Below the pieces are notes generated by a model that did no database searches, had not been told where the DNA came from, and saw only the letters and a program-made list of their open reading frames with translations. Positions 11,843 to 24,163 of a DNA stretch of 64,000 nt are shown here, piece by piece. Numbering within the stretch: position 1 is the first letter of the stretch; each line of letters begins with the position of its first letter. The DNA lies in assembly GCA_023512835.1 (NCBI GenBank), contig CM042092.1:50660400-50724399 (forward strand), in the 5' to 3' direction. Made by a program: the position numbers and the translations under genes. The DNA comes from Taxillus chinensis (lineage: Eukaryota > Streptophyta > Magnoliopsida > Santalales > Loranthaceae).

Positions 11843-13865
11843 TGTCATCACTGGTTTTCGTCCGGGCCCTTTTGGGGTGAGCTCAAACTAAACCAATGGT
11901 GAGAAATTTTAGAGTCGCCACCAACTGTTTTTGGGGTACAGTTGGATACCCTCTACTTTGAGTAGTTTTAAGTGTATGGTCTACGTTATCAGAGATGGGT
12001 TCGGGAGTTGGTTACGTGTAGGGAAGGATTAGCACCCCTACAGCGCCCTTTCGGTATCTAATTTAGAAGGAGGAGGTTTTATTTTATTTATACTGCCATG
12101 ACTGGGCTAAGTTTAAAAAGTTTATGATTTCTATTTGGCTAAGTTATTTCTTAAAGTCATGGTTAAAATGGATTTATCCTAAACTTCTAAAGAGAATCCT
12201 AAAGGTTTTGGATTTTTGTGTGAAGTGGAGAATGAGATCCTAGGGGTTGGTTTTGGCTTTTTTTTGGTTTTACTTTTTGAAATTGAAGTCCTAAAAAATG
12301 GTTTTTATTTCCCCCTTTTTTTGTTTTTGTTTTGTTGTTTTTTTTTTTTTTTTTTTTGGGTTAGAAAACATACATTTTTATGTTTTGTAAAAAAAAAACA
12401 TTTTGGTCCTTTTTTTTGCTTTTTTTTTTTGCTTTTTTTAGGTTTTGTTTTTTGTTGTTTGTTGTTTGTTGTTTTTTTTTTGTTTTAGAAATTGAAGTAC
12501 CAACTTTGGTTTTCTTCCTCTCTTTTCCTTTTTTTTTTAAAAGAACATGAAGACGTTTTTTGTTGTTTTTGTTTTTGTTTTTTTTTTTGTTTTTGGAAAC
12601 CTTTCTTTCTTTCCTTTTTTTTTTTGTTTTGTGAACCCAAAATCTTAAAGCCAATTTAGGAACATATACATGAAAATAAAAACGTGGCGTGTGTGATTAT
12701 GGCATCCACAAACGAAAAAGAAAATCACTTTTTTTTTTCATGTTCTCTCTCTGCTCTCTCCTTTTTTTCTTTTTTGTTTTCCCTTCTTTTTTTTTCTTTT
12801 TACTATACTTTACATATTACAACATACACATAAGAAGGAATACAGGAAAACACAATGAAAAAGGCTGAAAAGGGATTACACCAAATATAGATAAGCTCAA
12901 AAACGAAAATTAGAAAAATGCTAAAAAAAAAAATTACACCAAATATAGATACAAATAAACTGAAAAAGTAGTGAAAAGATAAGGGCTGAACCGACTTTGA
13001 AGCTTTGCAATGCCAATCTTCTGCTTGAGCTCCCGCCGGCGCTGATAGTCACTTGCTCGACTCGGAATCGACAGATCTGACAGTGGGACTTATGAAGAGA
13101 CTTCCCTGGTGTTTGGAGATAGGAGGGCTGAAGTTGGAGTTTGCAAGGAGTGGATGAGTGATCTCTTATGATGATGATTCTGGGATTATGTGTTTTTTTT
13201 TTTTGGGGTTTGCCAGGAGGAAGCTGGGGCGTTTTTTGATGATGAGGCTGGGGCATTTTCTGATGATGATGAGGCTGATTTTGATGATGAGACTGGTTTT
13301 TCCCTTTTTTTTGAATTTCTCTCCTTTCTTTCTTTTCCTTTCTCTCTCTGTGTTTTTTTTTGCTCCGTCCGCACTGGGATGAGGAAGGGATGTAAAAAGG
13401 TACAGGTTTTTTTTCCTTTTTTGCAACGAATTCCTTTTTTTTCTCTCCCTTTTTTTTTCAATGGAACTGCAGACTGCATCTTAAAGGGCTACCGAAAATT
13501 TTTGGCTGGACTGTCATTAATTGCAGCATTTAATGCTGCATTATTGATTTCTTCATTTTCATCTAGGTCTTGTGCAATCTGTCGGGTGCATTATTATTTC
13601 CAGCTCCATTAATTTGCGGATCGATGTCTGGTCGGGTGGTCAGTGTGTGCGGGAAAAGGGGAACTCGTGATTTGCCTTTTTCAATTTGTAGTTTAGCAGC
13701 ACATGTGACCGACAGGTATTCAAAATAATGTTTTGTCAGATGGCCAACGCATAAAACAAGCCCCGTGAACGACCAGCGAGAGGAAAAAAGGAAACCCGTG
13801 AGAAGAAGCCGGCGCGAAAAGCCAGCGAGAAAAAATCAGCGAAGGCAAAAAAAAAGGGTCGGAGG

Positions 13866-13945
13866 TTCGAAGTGTCGGCAGGTTGAAGCGTCGGCAGGTC
13901 GAAGTGTCGGCAGGTCGAAGCGTCGGCAGGTCGAAGTGTCAGCAG
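13866..13945. repeat. Minisatellite, GTCGGCAGGTCGAAGC unit
   Basis: About five near-identical 16-bp units in the left LTR; the right LTR (28272-28310) has only about two. Confidence 0.85.
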
Positions 13946-14049
13946 CGAGGCTTTGAGGGTCGAAGGGTCGGAGGTGGAAGGCGTACGGGTGCCGTGGGTC
14001 GAAGGCGTCGTAAGTCGGCATCGTAAGTCACGGGTCGAAGTGTCGGTAG

Positions 14050-14215
14050 TGAGGCTTCGGGGCTTCGAGCTCGGGACTTCGGGGCTTCGAGCTTTGGGGC
14101 TTCGAGGCTTCGATCTTCGGGACTTCGGGGCTTCGAGCTTCGGGCTTCGAGGCTTCGAGGTTCGGAACTTCGGGGCTTCGAGCTTCGGGGCTTCGAGGCT
14201 TCGAGCTTTGGGGTC
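14050..14215. repeat. Minisatellite, GGGGCTTCGAGCTTC unit
   Basis: Many 7-15 bp units of 'ggcttcga' and 'gcttcggg' type. The Pro/Lys/Ser-rich ORFs across it on the minus strand are repeat artefacts. Confidence 0.85.
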
Positions 14216-14769
14216 AATGAGTCGAAGTGTCGGCAGGTCAACGGTCAACGGTCAAACCCCCCCCCCCCTTTTTTTTTTTTAAAACTTTTAATTACCTTTT
14301 TACCCCCACCAAAAATGCAAAAATGGATAACCTTCCAGGAATTGTTTGGGGAGATCCGTATTCGCCTACATAGGCATTTTGAAGAGTTTCGCATGATCAC
14401 TTTTGCGGGGAGTTTGACCAGGGGCATTGACCGTCTTTTGGCAAGTTTGACTTTTTCCAACGAAAGTTGTTTTGGCCATAACTTCTTCATTTTAAGTCCG
14501 ATTTGAGCGCGGTCAAGTGCGTTGGTCTCCAATTTTCATCCTCCATCACCTGGTGTTGGTCTTGGGGCACTTCAAGGACTTGTAGCAAAAGTCATTAATT
14601 TTGAACTCCCCCATCCGTGTCAATTGTATCCATCTCGTGCAGATTGGGGTAGACCATTCCTTGGAAGTATGAGATCATTGTGGACCTGTTCAATAAGGTA
14701 TATGGCATGGGCAGAAAGGTATATCAAATGGGGTTAGTATGTCCAACCCGGACAAAATAGGGTCCTACA

Positions 14770-14783
14770 GCTGCCCCTCTTTG
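14770..14783 (-). other. Polypurine tract of the Ogre-type element
   Basis: AAAGAGGGGCAGC on the minus strand directly abuts the left (3') LTR and would prime plus-strand DNA synthesis. Confidence 0.7.
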
Positions 14784-14984
14784 TGCACTGTTTGTATACA
14801 AACAGCGTACAAAGATAAAAGGGAGTCATTTTGGACGGGTTGGAGCACTTACCTGACTTACCTAGAGGAAGAAGTGCGACGGTTGGGTTTGTCCCCGAGA
14901 GGGAAAAGGGGCTTCACAGGCCGGTGTGCTTGGATAATACCTTGATGAGGCATCTAAGGCCGCTTGATACCAGAGATTGAAAAC

Positions 14985-15590
14985 TTACAACAATGACAGG
15001 CTTGAACTGAAAAAGAGAAAAGGCCCACAACAATGATGGTCTTGAATTGAAAACTGAAAGGCCCACAGCAACGATAGGCTCGAATTGAAAAATGGAAAAC
15101 GGCCCACAACAATGATGGTCTTGAATTGAAAACTGAAAGGCCCACAGCAACGATAGGCTCGAATTAAAAATGGAAAAAGGCCCACAACAACGATGGGCTT
15201 GAATTGAAAACGGATAGCCCACAGCAACGATGGGCTTGAACTGAAAATGAATAGCCCACATCAACGATAGGCTTAAAGTGAAAACGGAAAAGCCCACAGC
15301 AACGATAGGCTTAAAGTGAAAACGGAAAAGCCTATAGTAACGATAGGCTTAAACGGAAAAATGAAAGGCCCACTGCAACGATAGGCTTGAAGTGAAAATG
15401 GAAAGCCCACAGCAACGATAGGCTTAAAGTAAAAACGGGAAAATGAAAGGCCCACTGCAACGATAGGCTCGAATCGAAAATGGAAAGCCCACAGCAACAA
15501 TAGGCTTAAATTGCAAATGGATAACCTACAGCAACGATAGGCTTGAATTGAAAATAAATAGCCCACAGCAACGATAGGCTTGAATTGGGA
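14985..15590 (-). repeat. Tandem repeat in Ogre 3' untranslated region, about 40-bp unit
   Basis: About fifteen imperfect units of the form 'cccacagcaacgataggctt' followed by 'gaattgaaaa' and a short purine-rich spacer, 35-45 bp each. Tat/Ogre elements often carry such satellites between integrase and the 3' LTR. ORFs across it (LLWAFQFSIQ-type repeats) are artefacts. Confidence 0.9.
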
Positions 15591-16771
15591 AGACTTATTG
15601 GAGACATCAAATGGTATTTGGGGAAATGCTTTAAGGAATTGGTGAGTTTGGGAAGTAACCCAATTTAAGCTCCCTCTACGAGTTCACTCAAGGAGATCGC
15701 TCTACGAGGTGACCCAAAATGGGAAAAGGTTGTCGAGTGCCAAAAGGATGCGTTTAGACTTTGGGGCAATTGCAAGGAAAGAGTTGTACAGTTGAACGAA
15801 GAAAACTAGGATAGCTTGAAGAGAAGTTTGCTGAATATGAGCTCCTAGGATCTCCAGAGGCAGCAACATTCCTGCAATTATAGAGTATGTTGAATGTATG
15901 CTAATGATGCATGGAATGCAATGTGCTGTATGCGGGGATGCATAAACCTCAACTTGTGGTGAAATACGATGCAATGTGATGCCGTGCGATGTATGCTGAG
16001 GGTTTGGCTGTTGTTGGAGAGGTTGGCTAACATTCAACTTGTTGGGGAACAACGTTCTCTTTGGATGGAAAGTCCGTCCTGTCTTTGCTGGGGAACTCCC
16101 TGTTGTGCACGAAGGGTCTATTAAAATTCGCTTCGCCATATTGAGGAGATTGATTTGACGGCTTCCCTGGGGATAGTGATATCCCGTGGAGATATGAGTA
16201 CTCCGAGTTGGGGGCTTTAAGTTGTTTAGGGATTTTGAGCTTGGCCCTACTCATAAGGCAATGCTAGAAGAGCTTACTGGGGATTTAAGATGTTCTACTC
16301 AAATGTGAAATGAAGACGATGTAACATGATTAAAGAGATAAAAAAGATTTTTGCTGGTTTAATTTCACAAAACATATTTATATCATAAAAAGTGTCCTAT
16401 TGTCATAATCTGATAAATAGAATCGCAAGTCTTTAAAAGCATAATGTACAAATTTGATTCGAGCGTGCTGCAGGTTTGACCAAGTCTTCCACTGTTTGCA
16501 GTCGCTGTTTTTGGATGATGTTGTCTCTACTGCTTGCAACGGACCCTATTTGTTGTGGTCCTGATCCTTTCAGTTTCTGACTGAACTGATTTCACCCTTC
16601 AAGATTTATTGTTTGTATTTTACCCTTGGTGCCCTTTCGGGTTTTCACCAAGTCCGCCTTTGTTTTCTTTTTTGTCTTTTGTTGGAGCTTTGTATTTTAC
16701 CCTTGGTGCCCTTTTGGGTTTTCACCAAGTCCGCTCATTACAGGAATGAGAATCTTGTTGGGAGACATGAG
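15591..16771 (-). other. Ogre 3' untranslated region, non-coding
   Basis: No credible ORF. It includes a direct duplication of 'acccttggtgccctt', 'gggttttcaccaagtccgc' at about 16619-16652 and 16698-16733. Confidence 0.6.
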
Positions 16772-19700
16772 TTAAGCATAAAACTTTTTGACGGCGTCAC
16801 TATTCACTGGATTAGGAAGCTCATCTCCGTCCATTTTGGCAAGGATCAATGCGCCTCTCGAGAATGCTTTTTTCACAACATATGGGCCTTCATAATTGGG
16901 AGTCCACTTTACTCGATGGTCATGCTGGATTGGCAAGATCTTCTTGAGGACAAGATCACCCTCTTGAAAGCTTCTGGGCTTCACCTTTTTATTGTAATTG
17001 TTCATCATTCTCTGTTGATACGCTTGTCCTCTCGTAACGCTCGCCGGCGCTTGCCCTCAATTAAATTCAACTGCTCATAACGACTTTGGGCCCATTCTAC
17101 TTCTTCGAGCTGAGTATCCTTAAGTACTCGGAGGGAAGGTATCTCCACTTTGACCGGTAGGACTGCTTCCACGCCATAGACCAAAGAAAATGGAGTTGCC
17201 CCAGTCGATGTACGCACTGAGGTACGATAAGCATGCAAAGCGTAAGGTAGCTTCTCGTGCCAATATTTGTACGTTTCAGTCATCTTTCTGATAGTGTTCT
17301 TGATGTTCTTGTTGGCTGCCTCGACTGCTCCATTCATCTTTGGGCGATAGGGGGTCGAGTTGCGGTGTTGAATTTTGTATGTTTCGCACAACCTCCCTAT
17401 CATCCGGCTATTCAAATTGGCAGCATTGTCCGTTATGATCTGCTCGGGAAGACCATATCGGCATATGATGTTGTTCCGTATAAATCGAAGTACCACGGCT
17501 GTGTGTGACATTAGCGTATGATGCTGCTTCTACCCACTTGGTGAAGTAATCAATGGCTACCAAAATGAAACGATGACCATTAGACGCTTTTGGAGATATT
17601 GGTCCGATAACGTCAATGCCCCAAAGTGAGAACGGCCACGGGGAGACCATCACGTGTAGTTTGGACGGCGGTACTTGAATCTTGTCGCCATAAATTTGAC
17701 ACTTGAGGCATTTGCGCACATATTCAATGCAATCTTTTTCCATGGTGACCCAATAGTAGCCCATTCGCATGATTTGTCTTGTTAATGCATGTCCGTTTGC
17801 ATGTAAACCGCATTCCCCTTCATGCACTTCTTTCATTATCTGTATTGACTCTTCTTTTGCCACACACCGCAGTAATAACATATCATGGTTTCTCTTATAC
17901 AGAAGCAAGCCATCGAAATAATAGTTGGATGCAGACCTTCGGATATTTCTTTTATCAGACTCAGACGCCTCTGCTGGGTACTCTTGCTTAAGCAAATCTT
18001 GTCGATGTCATTGTACCAAGGCTTTTCCTCTATATTTCCTTCAATGGCCATACAATGTGCAGGAGTATCTTGTATGCGGATATCAAAAGACCGCACTTCC
18101 AACTTTGTGTCCACCGAAGGAGGGAGGCTAGAGTTGCCGGTGCATCAGAAGCCGATTACATTCTCTGGGGCATATGCTCGAATGTGATGTCATCGAACTG
18201 CTCAGCTAACTCCGTAACATATTTCCGATATGGGATTAATTTGTGGTTTCGAGTCTCCCATTCACCCCTTACTTGAAAAATGATGAGCGCCGAATCGCCG
18301 AACACTCGTAATTTTTTTGATTCCTTTGTGAATGGCTTCTTGAAGTCCCATCACACAAGCCTCATACTCTGCCACATTGTTTGTACAAGGGAAGGTTAGC
18401 TTTGCCGCCATGGGGAAATGTTCGCCTTTTGGGGATATCAGGATGGCCCCAACACCGTGACCTAAGAGACTAGGGGCTCCATCGAACCACATCGTCCATA
18501 TGTCTGATACTTCGGGCCGAAATGATGTTAATGTGCTCATCTGGGAAGCCAATAGTCATGGGCTCAAAGTCTTCCAGCGCTCTATCTACCAGATAGTCGG
18601 CTATCGCACTTCCTTTTATGGCTTTTTGAGGTACGTAGATGATATCGTACTCTGATAGGATCAACTGCCATTTGGCGATTCTTCCAGAAATGGATGGTTT
18701 TTCCAAGAGATATTTGAGCGGATCATGCCTTGAAATCAGCCATGTAGTATGATAAAGAGTGTATTGCCTCAATCTTCTCGTTATCTAGACAAGAGCACAA
18801 CACGTCTTCTCCAAGGGCGTATAGTTTTCTTCATTGATGGTGAACTTCTTGCTGAGGTAATAAATGGCCTGCTCCTTCTTGCCTGTAGAATCATGTTGCC
18901 CCAAGACACAACCCATCGCTGACTCCTGAACGGTCAAGTATAAGATCAGAGGTCTATCCGGTACTGGTGGGATCAAAATGGGTGGATTAGACAGATATTG
19001 TTTGATTTTGTCAAAAGCTTCTTGACATTTGTCATTCCAAATTTCTGGGTTGTTCTTTCGTAAAGTTTTGAAAATGGGTTCACATGTGGTCACACTGGGA
19101 AATAAATCGGGCAATATAATTCAGTCGCCCTAGGAATCCTCTAACCTCCTTGATGGTCCGTGGTGGCGGCATCTCTTGGATAGCTCGAACTTTATCTGGA
19201 TCGATTTCCACTCCTTTTTGGCTCACAATGAAACCCAACAGCTTTTCCCGACATGGCTCCGAAAGTGCACTTTTCGGGGTTCAATTTCGATTGATATTTC
19301 CGTAGCTTTGTTGAAGAGCTTGCGGAGTACTTCGATATGATCTTCGGTGCTTTGAGATTTGGCTATCATGTCGTTCACATATACCTCGACTTCTTTATGC
19401 ATCATGTCGTGGAATAGGGTCACCATGGCTCGTCGATAGGTTGCCCCTGCATTCCTCAGGCCAAAAGGCATCACGTTATAGCAAAAGGTGCCCCAAAGTG
19501 TCGTGAATGTGGTCCTCTCTTTGTGTTCGGGGGCCATACGAATTTGATTATAGCCCGAGAAACCATCCATGAAGGAGAATAGGGCATGTTTTGCTGTATT
19601 ATCCACTAAGGTATCAATATGAGGAAGCGGGAAGTTGTCTTTCGGACTGGCCCAATTCATATCTCTATAGTCGACACACATGCGTACTTTGCCTCCTTTC

Positions 19701-20231
19701 TTTGGTACTGGTACAACATTAGCGACCCATTCTGGATAGTGGGAGACACTTAGGAAACCTGCATCCCATTGCTTTTTGACTTCTTCTTTAATCTTTAGTA
19801 TCATCTCTGGCCTCATTCTTCGCAATTTCTGCTGTCTGGCTTGCATTATGGCTTCACGGGTATGTGATGTTGCACTATATCTGTGTCTAACCCGGGCATA
19901 TCTTGGTATGACCATGCAAAAATGTCGATGTAGCTTCTTAACAGCTCGATTAACTTCCTTCTGATGTCGGTAGCTATCAAAGACCCCACCCTCAATTCCT
20001 TTGGTTCGGCTGTCGTCCCCAAATTCACTGTTTCTACTGGGTCTTCACTTGGAACGGATAAACGGTCTTCCCTTTCCAATAGACGTATAATCTCCCCTGG
20101 TAGCTCAGGTGTCTCTTCTATCTCATTCTCATCAGCTTCAAACACGGGCTGCTCCCAGTTTGGACTTTGGTCAAACCTTTGGCATCTCGTTTCGCTTTCG
20201 CATACTATGTTTTCATTGACATTGTGATACC
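16772..20231 (-). pseudogene. Ogre-type pol (RT, RNase H, archaeal RNase H, integrase), broken
   Basis: Order on the minus strand: an acidic linker and RT N-terminus (20231-19850); RT core (19915-19223: PEWVANVVPVPKKGGKVRMC, MPFGLRNAGATY); RNase H (19114-18785, YYLSKKFT...NYTPLEK); an archaeal-type RNase H (18500-18262, WTMWFDGA and NVAEYEACVMGL), the Tat-lineage hallmark; integrase HHCC zinc finger (about 17850-17720, CLKCQ); catalytic core with IDVIGPI, IITDNAANLNS and NGAVEAANKNIK; and a C-terminal end at 16772. The RT active site reads YVND where the family has YVDD, removing a metal-binding Asp. Stops or frameshifts occur near 19850, 19220, 18780, 18470 and 17510. It is not functional. 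Confidence 0.9.
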
Positions 20232-20400
20232 TGTTTATAAAAGAATGACAAGTTGGTAACCAAATATGATATGCATATGTGATGAATGGAATGCACCATG
20301 AAAGATTTGAAAAACACATTTTATTGGAAGGTTTAAGGAAAAACAAATGTTCATAGCTTCAAAGTACATAGAATACATTAAACCCCAGCGACCCGTAAGC
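20232..20400 (-). other. Probable Ogre-type intron between protease and RT
   Basis: Gag-pro ends in a stop at 20402 and pol starts in another frame after a pyrimidine-rich stretch and acceptor CTTTTATAAACAG at about 20232. The segment between has stops in all frames. Ogre elements are known to splice an intron here. The donor is uncertain (a GT near 20398 or 20388). Confidence 0.45.
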
Positions 20401-20401
20401 A

Positions 20402-23400
20402 TTACATTATGGGAAGGTCCAGGCTGGTCCAATTGTTCAATGGCTGGTTGGGATCCTCTCGCACTAAATGAACCATCTCGCTTGGTGCATGCTCATTTGT
20501 GTCTAATACGGCTACAGTCCCCACCTTAGGCTCAGGTTGGCTCTTATGGATAAACCCTCCACTCCGGAATGTAACATTCAAAGGGGGAAAGCTTCTCCTT
20601 TCTTCTTGTACTGGCCTTTTCTGTAATCTTGCCATTCTGACTTCTCTCTTCTTGATAGCTTCCCTCTGTCTATCAGCTTTTGTAGGGACGTAGCCTAGCC
20701 CAAACTTTTCGGTATTTTCTCGAATGGTCAGGGGTTTCTGAATCCCTTGAGTTGTCAGGCCTAATCCTTGCCCCGGTTTGTACCCCTGTTTGATCATAGT
20801 GGCTGCAACCATTTTTGCTGCTTTCGAGAGACGATAGTCTGGGGCAGAAGCGACATTCACCATCTTAAAAACCCGATAGGAGCATTCTGGCACATCTTCG
20901 TTGCTTTCAATATAAGGAACTGATGCCGGTTTGGTGACGAGGAAACCTGTCTCTCCAGAGATGCAGATGAGCTGGTTCCCCATTACAAACTTCATCTTCT
21001 GGTGGAGACTCGATGGCACCGCTCCTGCCATGTGGATCCAGGGTCTTCCCAACAAACAGCTGTAATATGGCGTGATGTCCATCACCTGAAATTCCACCGT
21101 AAAAGTAGTTGGCCCAATCATGAGTGGAATATCCAGAGTTCTCACCACGTCATGCTTTCCTCCATCGAATGCCCGTACCTTCATCGTACAGGGATGCATA
21201 TAGGACGCGTCAATTGGAAGTTGCTGCAGTATATGCAAGGGCATAATGTTCAAGGCCGAGCCGTTGTCAATGAGTACGCGGGCTATGGTGTGCTCCTTGC
21301 ATTTGACCGTGATGTGCAAAGCTTTTATATGTCCTTTCCCTTCTTGGGGTAGCTCGTCATCTCCAAAGCTAATGACGTTGTTCATGATGAGGTTACTGGC
21401 AATTCCGTCAACATTTGCCACTGAGACGGTCGGTGGAACATAGGCTTGGCTCAGAACTTTCAGCAGTGCTTCCTGGTGAGGTTGGGAATCCATCATTAAT
21501 GAGAGCAAGGAGATGCGGGCCGGTTGTCAGCTTAGCTGATCCACAATATTATACTCGCTCTGTTTCATGAATTTCAGAAATTCTGTGGTCTCTTCTTCAG
21601 TGATTGGTGTTCCTCTCTTTGTTGCCTCCGGTGTTGACTCAGTGTCTTGTTCTACAGCTTTTTCCTTCCTTGCTTTGTCAACCATATCTGGGGCATATGC
21701 CCGACCGCTCCTGGTTTTCTTTTCGGCTGCGGTGGCTCCCTGTACTGCTTCACAACTGTAGTTCCATGGGACTGCCTTATCAGTCTTATAAGGGAAAGGA
21801 GCAGGAACACCTATGGTGAGAGGTGCAATTCCTTGTGGTAGTTGTGGGCTTTCGGTTCTCCCCCTCTTGTCTGGCACGAGACTTGAGGCATGGATAGTGA
21901 AAGGCTTGATTCCACGTGGCAGTAACGGGATCTCTGCAGCCTTAACGTTTAAGACAAGGGGTGTAGGCACCCATGGCGATTTGAGGGAATCATCTCCTTG
22001 GATCATGTGGCTTTGGTTGTCCATTCCCTCTCTAGAGAATTCAATCATCCTTTGGTCCATGAGCTTTTGCACCACCTTGGAAAACTCAGTACATTCTGCA
22101 ATGTCATGTCCCCGTGACATTTTGTGATAAAGGCATTTTTTCTCCAACTTTGTCCCCTTCTCTGTCTTTAATGTGTCGGGAGCAAGTATATATCCATATT
22201 CCTGCAGCAGGGTAAACAAATAGCTTTTCTCCATTTGTATTTGTGAAACTTTCTCTAGCCGTCCTTCTGTTGTGATACTGGCCACATCATGGGAATGTTC
22301 TGGAAGCGGATTACTGTTCACATTTGGTGTCCCCGCCAGTGCGGAAAAATCCATCCATTTTGCATCCTTTAATGCCTGAACCTTCCTTTTGAAGGTTATA
22401 CAGTTTTTGATATCATGTCCAGCTCCACCTGCATGATATTTACACCTGGCATCTGGCTTATACCAAGCTGGGGGAGGAGTCTTTATTTCTCCCAAGGGTA
22501 TAGGGGTTACCATCCTTGCCTCTAAGAGCTTGGGGTATAATTCTGTATAAGTCATTGGAATTGGATCAAACTCTTGTCGTGGTCGACGAAGAGCCTGATT
22601 CGCTCCTGCTTGCTGGGTCGGGGCCCTCGGTTGCCCCTGTCCTTGGAATGAGGGTCCTGGTCTTTCCTGACTTGCTGGCCTTGGTTGCTCCACATAAGGT
22701 GCTCTTGGTTGAAATGGATTAGGTGTCATGGGATATGGAAATGGAACCCCTCCCTGTGGCAAGTATGGCATGAATGGGGGAGGTGGTGCAGGTGCAGTGT
22801 AGGCGGCCACAGGTGACCCTCTATAGCACCCTGGTGCTTGGTAGAATGTTGGTTGTATCGGCGGGTGCGATGGGTATACCAGGTTGGTTTCATTTTCTTT
22901 CCTTTTTGCTGGTGGTTGAAACAATTTTGATGCCTCAGCTGCATCTCCCTTCAACTTTCCTCCTTTAATTCCACTTTCTACACGTTCACCGGATGCGACC
23001 AAGTCTGCAAAGCTGTTGGAGACGTTACCGATCAACTTCTCATAGTAGACACCTTTTAGTGTGTTGATAAAAAGAGTAATGAGTTCTCTTTCGGTAAGGG
23101 GAGGTTGGACCTCCACAGCTGCCTCTCTCCATCTTCGTGCATAATCTTTGAAATTCTCTTCAGATCCCTTCTCCATAGATTGCAGGGTTAGTCGATCCAG
23201 TGCCAGCTCGGTGACATGTTTGTACTGTGCCCAGAAGGAAGTAGCTAATTCCTTCCATGTCTTAATGCGGTTTCCATTCAGTTGAAAATACCAGCGAAGG
23301 GATGCCCCAGTTAGGCTTTCTTGGAAACAATGCATGAGGAGCTTGTCTTCACCAGCATAAGCGGCCATTTTTTGACAATACATGGCCAGATGTGTCTTTG

Positions 23401-23881
23401 GACATCGTGTCCCGTTGAACTTTTCAAAATCTGGCATTTTGAATTTTGGCAATAGCACTACTCCAGGGACTAAGCATAAGTCTTGTGGGCTGGTCATACC
23501 ATAGCTGTCAATGCCTTCTACGGCCTTCAATCTTTCCTCGAGTCGGCGTAGAGCGAGCGACTCAATATTTTCCTGAGGAGCTGGGGAACCCACCGCTTCC
23601 ATTACATTTCCTGGTGCGGGCATAGTGAAATGAGTTTGATTTGGGGTAGGAGGTTGTGCCATAGCAGGATGGTATGTGGGTGTATGGCTTGGAGCCAGGT
23701 TGGGTGACTGAACAGCCTCCTGTCCCTGCTCTTGATGGCGATTGGTAGTTCCCCCGGTCGGAATTCTTCCTCTTTCTTCAGTCAATTTTGTGAGCATTTC
23801 CATTATTGCAGACATTTGGCCCTGTAGGGTTTGTTGACACTATTCCAACCCCATGAGTCTGTTCTCTGTTTCTTCTGCCAT
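20402..23881 (-). pseudogene. Ogre-type gag-protease with G-patch, two in-frame stops
   Basis: One frame from an ATG at 23881 to 20402, interrupted by TAG at 23840-23842 and TGA at 21527-21529. Gag core: PKFKMPDFEKFNG, CPKTHLAMYCQKMAAYAGED and LTGASLRWYFQL. Two CxYHxxxxGHDxxxC modules follow (CKYHAGGAGHDIKNC and CLYHKMSRGHDIAEC). The aspartic protease segment has LIDNGSALNIMP and CLLGRPWIHMAGAVPSSLHQ. After it comes a G-patch-like segment (KQGYKPGQGLG, EKFGLGY). The TGA lies between gag and protease; a CGA to TGA change would explain it, though programmed readthrough cannot be excluded. The TAG near the N-terminus argues for simple decay. Confidence 0.9.
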
Positions 23882-24163
23882 TGGCTGCGGTTGAGGTATT
23901 TGATTGCGCCGGGATCTGAGATTGTAAGAGTGCGCAATCCTGGAGGGAGGCTGCTACCCACCTGGGTACAAGGGAACTTTTATTTGATTTTTCATTTGAT
24001 ATGCATGTATGCATGAATGTCTATGCGGAGGTTAAAGAAACAAACAACTTTATTGCAAACAAAACACACAATATAAACACTCAATGCAAACGTACAATGC
24101 TGAAATGCCATGTAAAATGAAAGCTATCACTACGTGATCTTAAGGCATTCTTCCGGTCATCTC
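23882..24163 (-). other. Non-coding spacer between ORF1 and gag
   Basis: No convincing ORF; A/T-rich with 'gcatgtatgcatgaatg'. Confidence 0.5.

Larger units (their letters stand above)
11843..14769 (-). repeat. 3' LTR of the Ogre-type element (2.93 kb)
   Basis: Contains long T-runs (12340-12620), an A/T-rich block with fragments of simple sequence, the minisatellites at 13866-13945 and 14050-14215, then C- and T-runs near 14258. Lysine- or phenylalanine-rich ORFs here are artefacts of the homopolymers. Confidence 0.95.

Noticed and set aside
12216..12654. Phe- or Lys-rich ORFs on both strands (also 26670-27053 and 13158-13479)
   Set aside because: They translate T- or A-runs inside the Ogre-type LTR; no family match and no codon structure.
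13736..14282. Pro/Lys/Ser-rich repeat proteins (also 27943-28719)
   Set aside because: Translations of the 'ggcttcga' minisatellite, open in several frames because of unit length.
14914..15566. Repeated LLWAFQFSIQ-like protein
   Set aside because: Translation of the 40-bp tandem repeat in the Ogre-type 3' region.
14985..15590. CRISPR array
   Set aside because: Repeats are imperfect, there are no unique spacers of fixed length, no cas genes, and the context is a plant retrotransposon.
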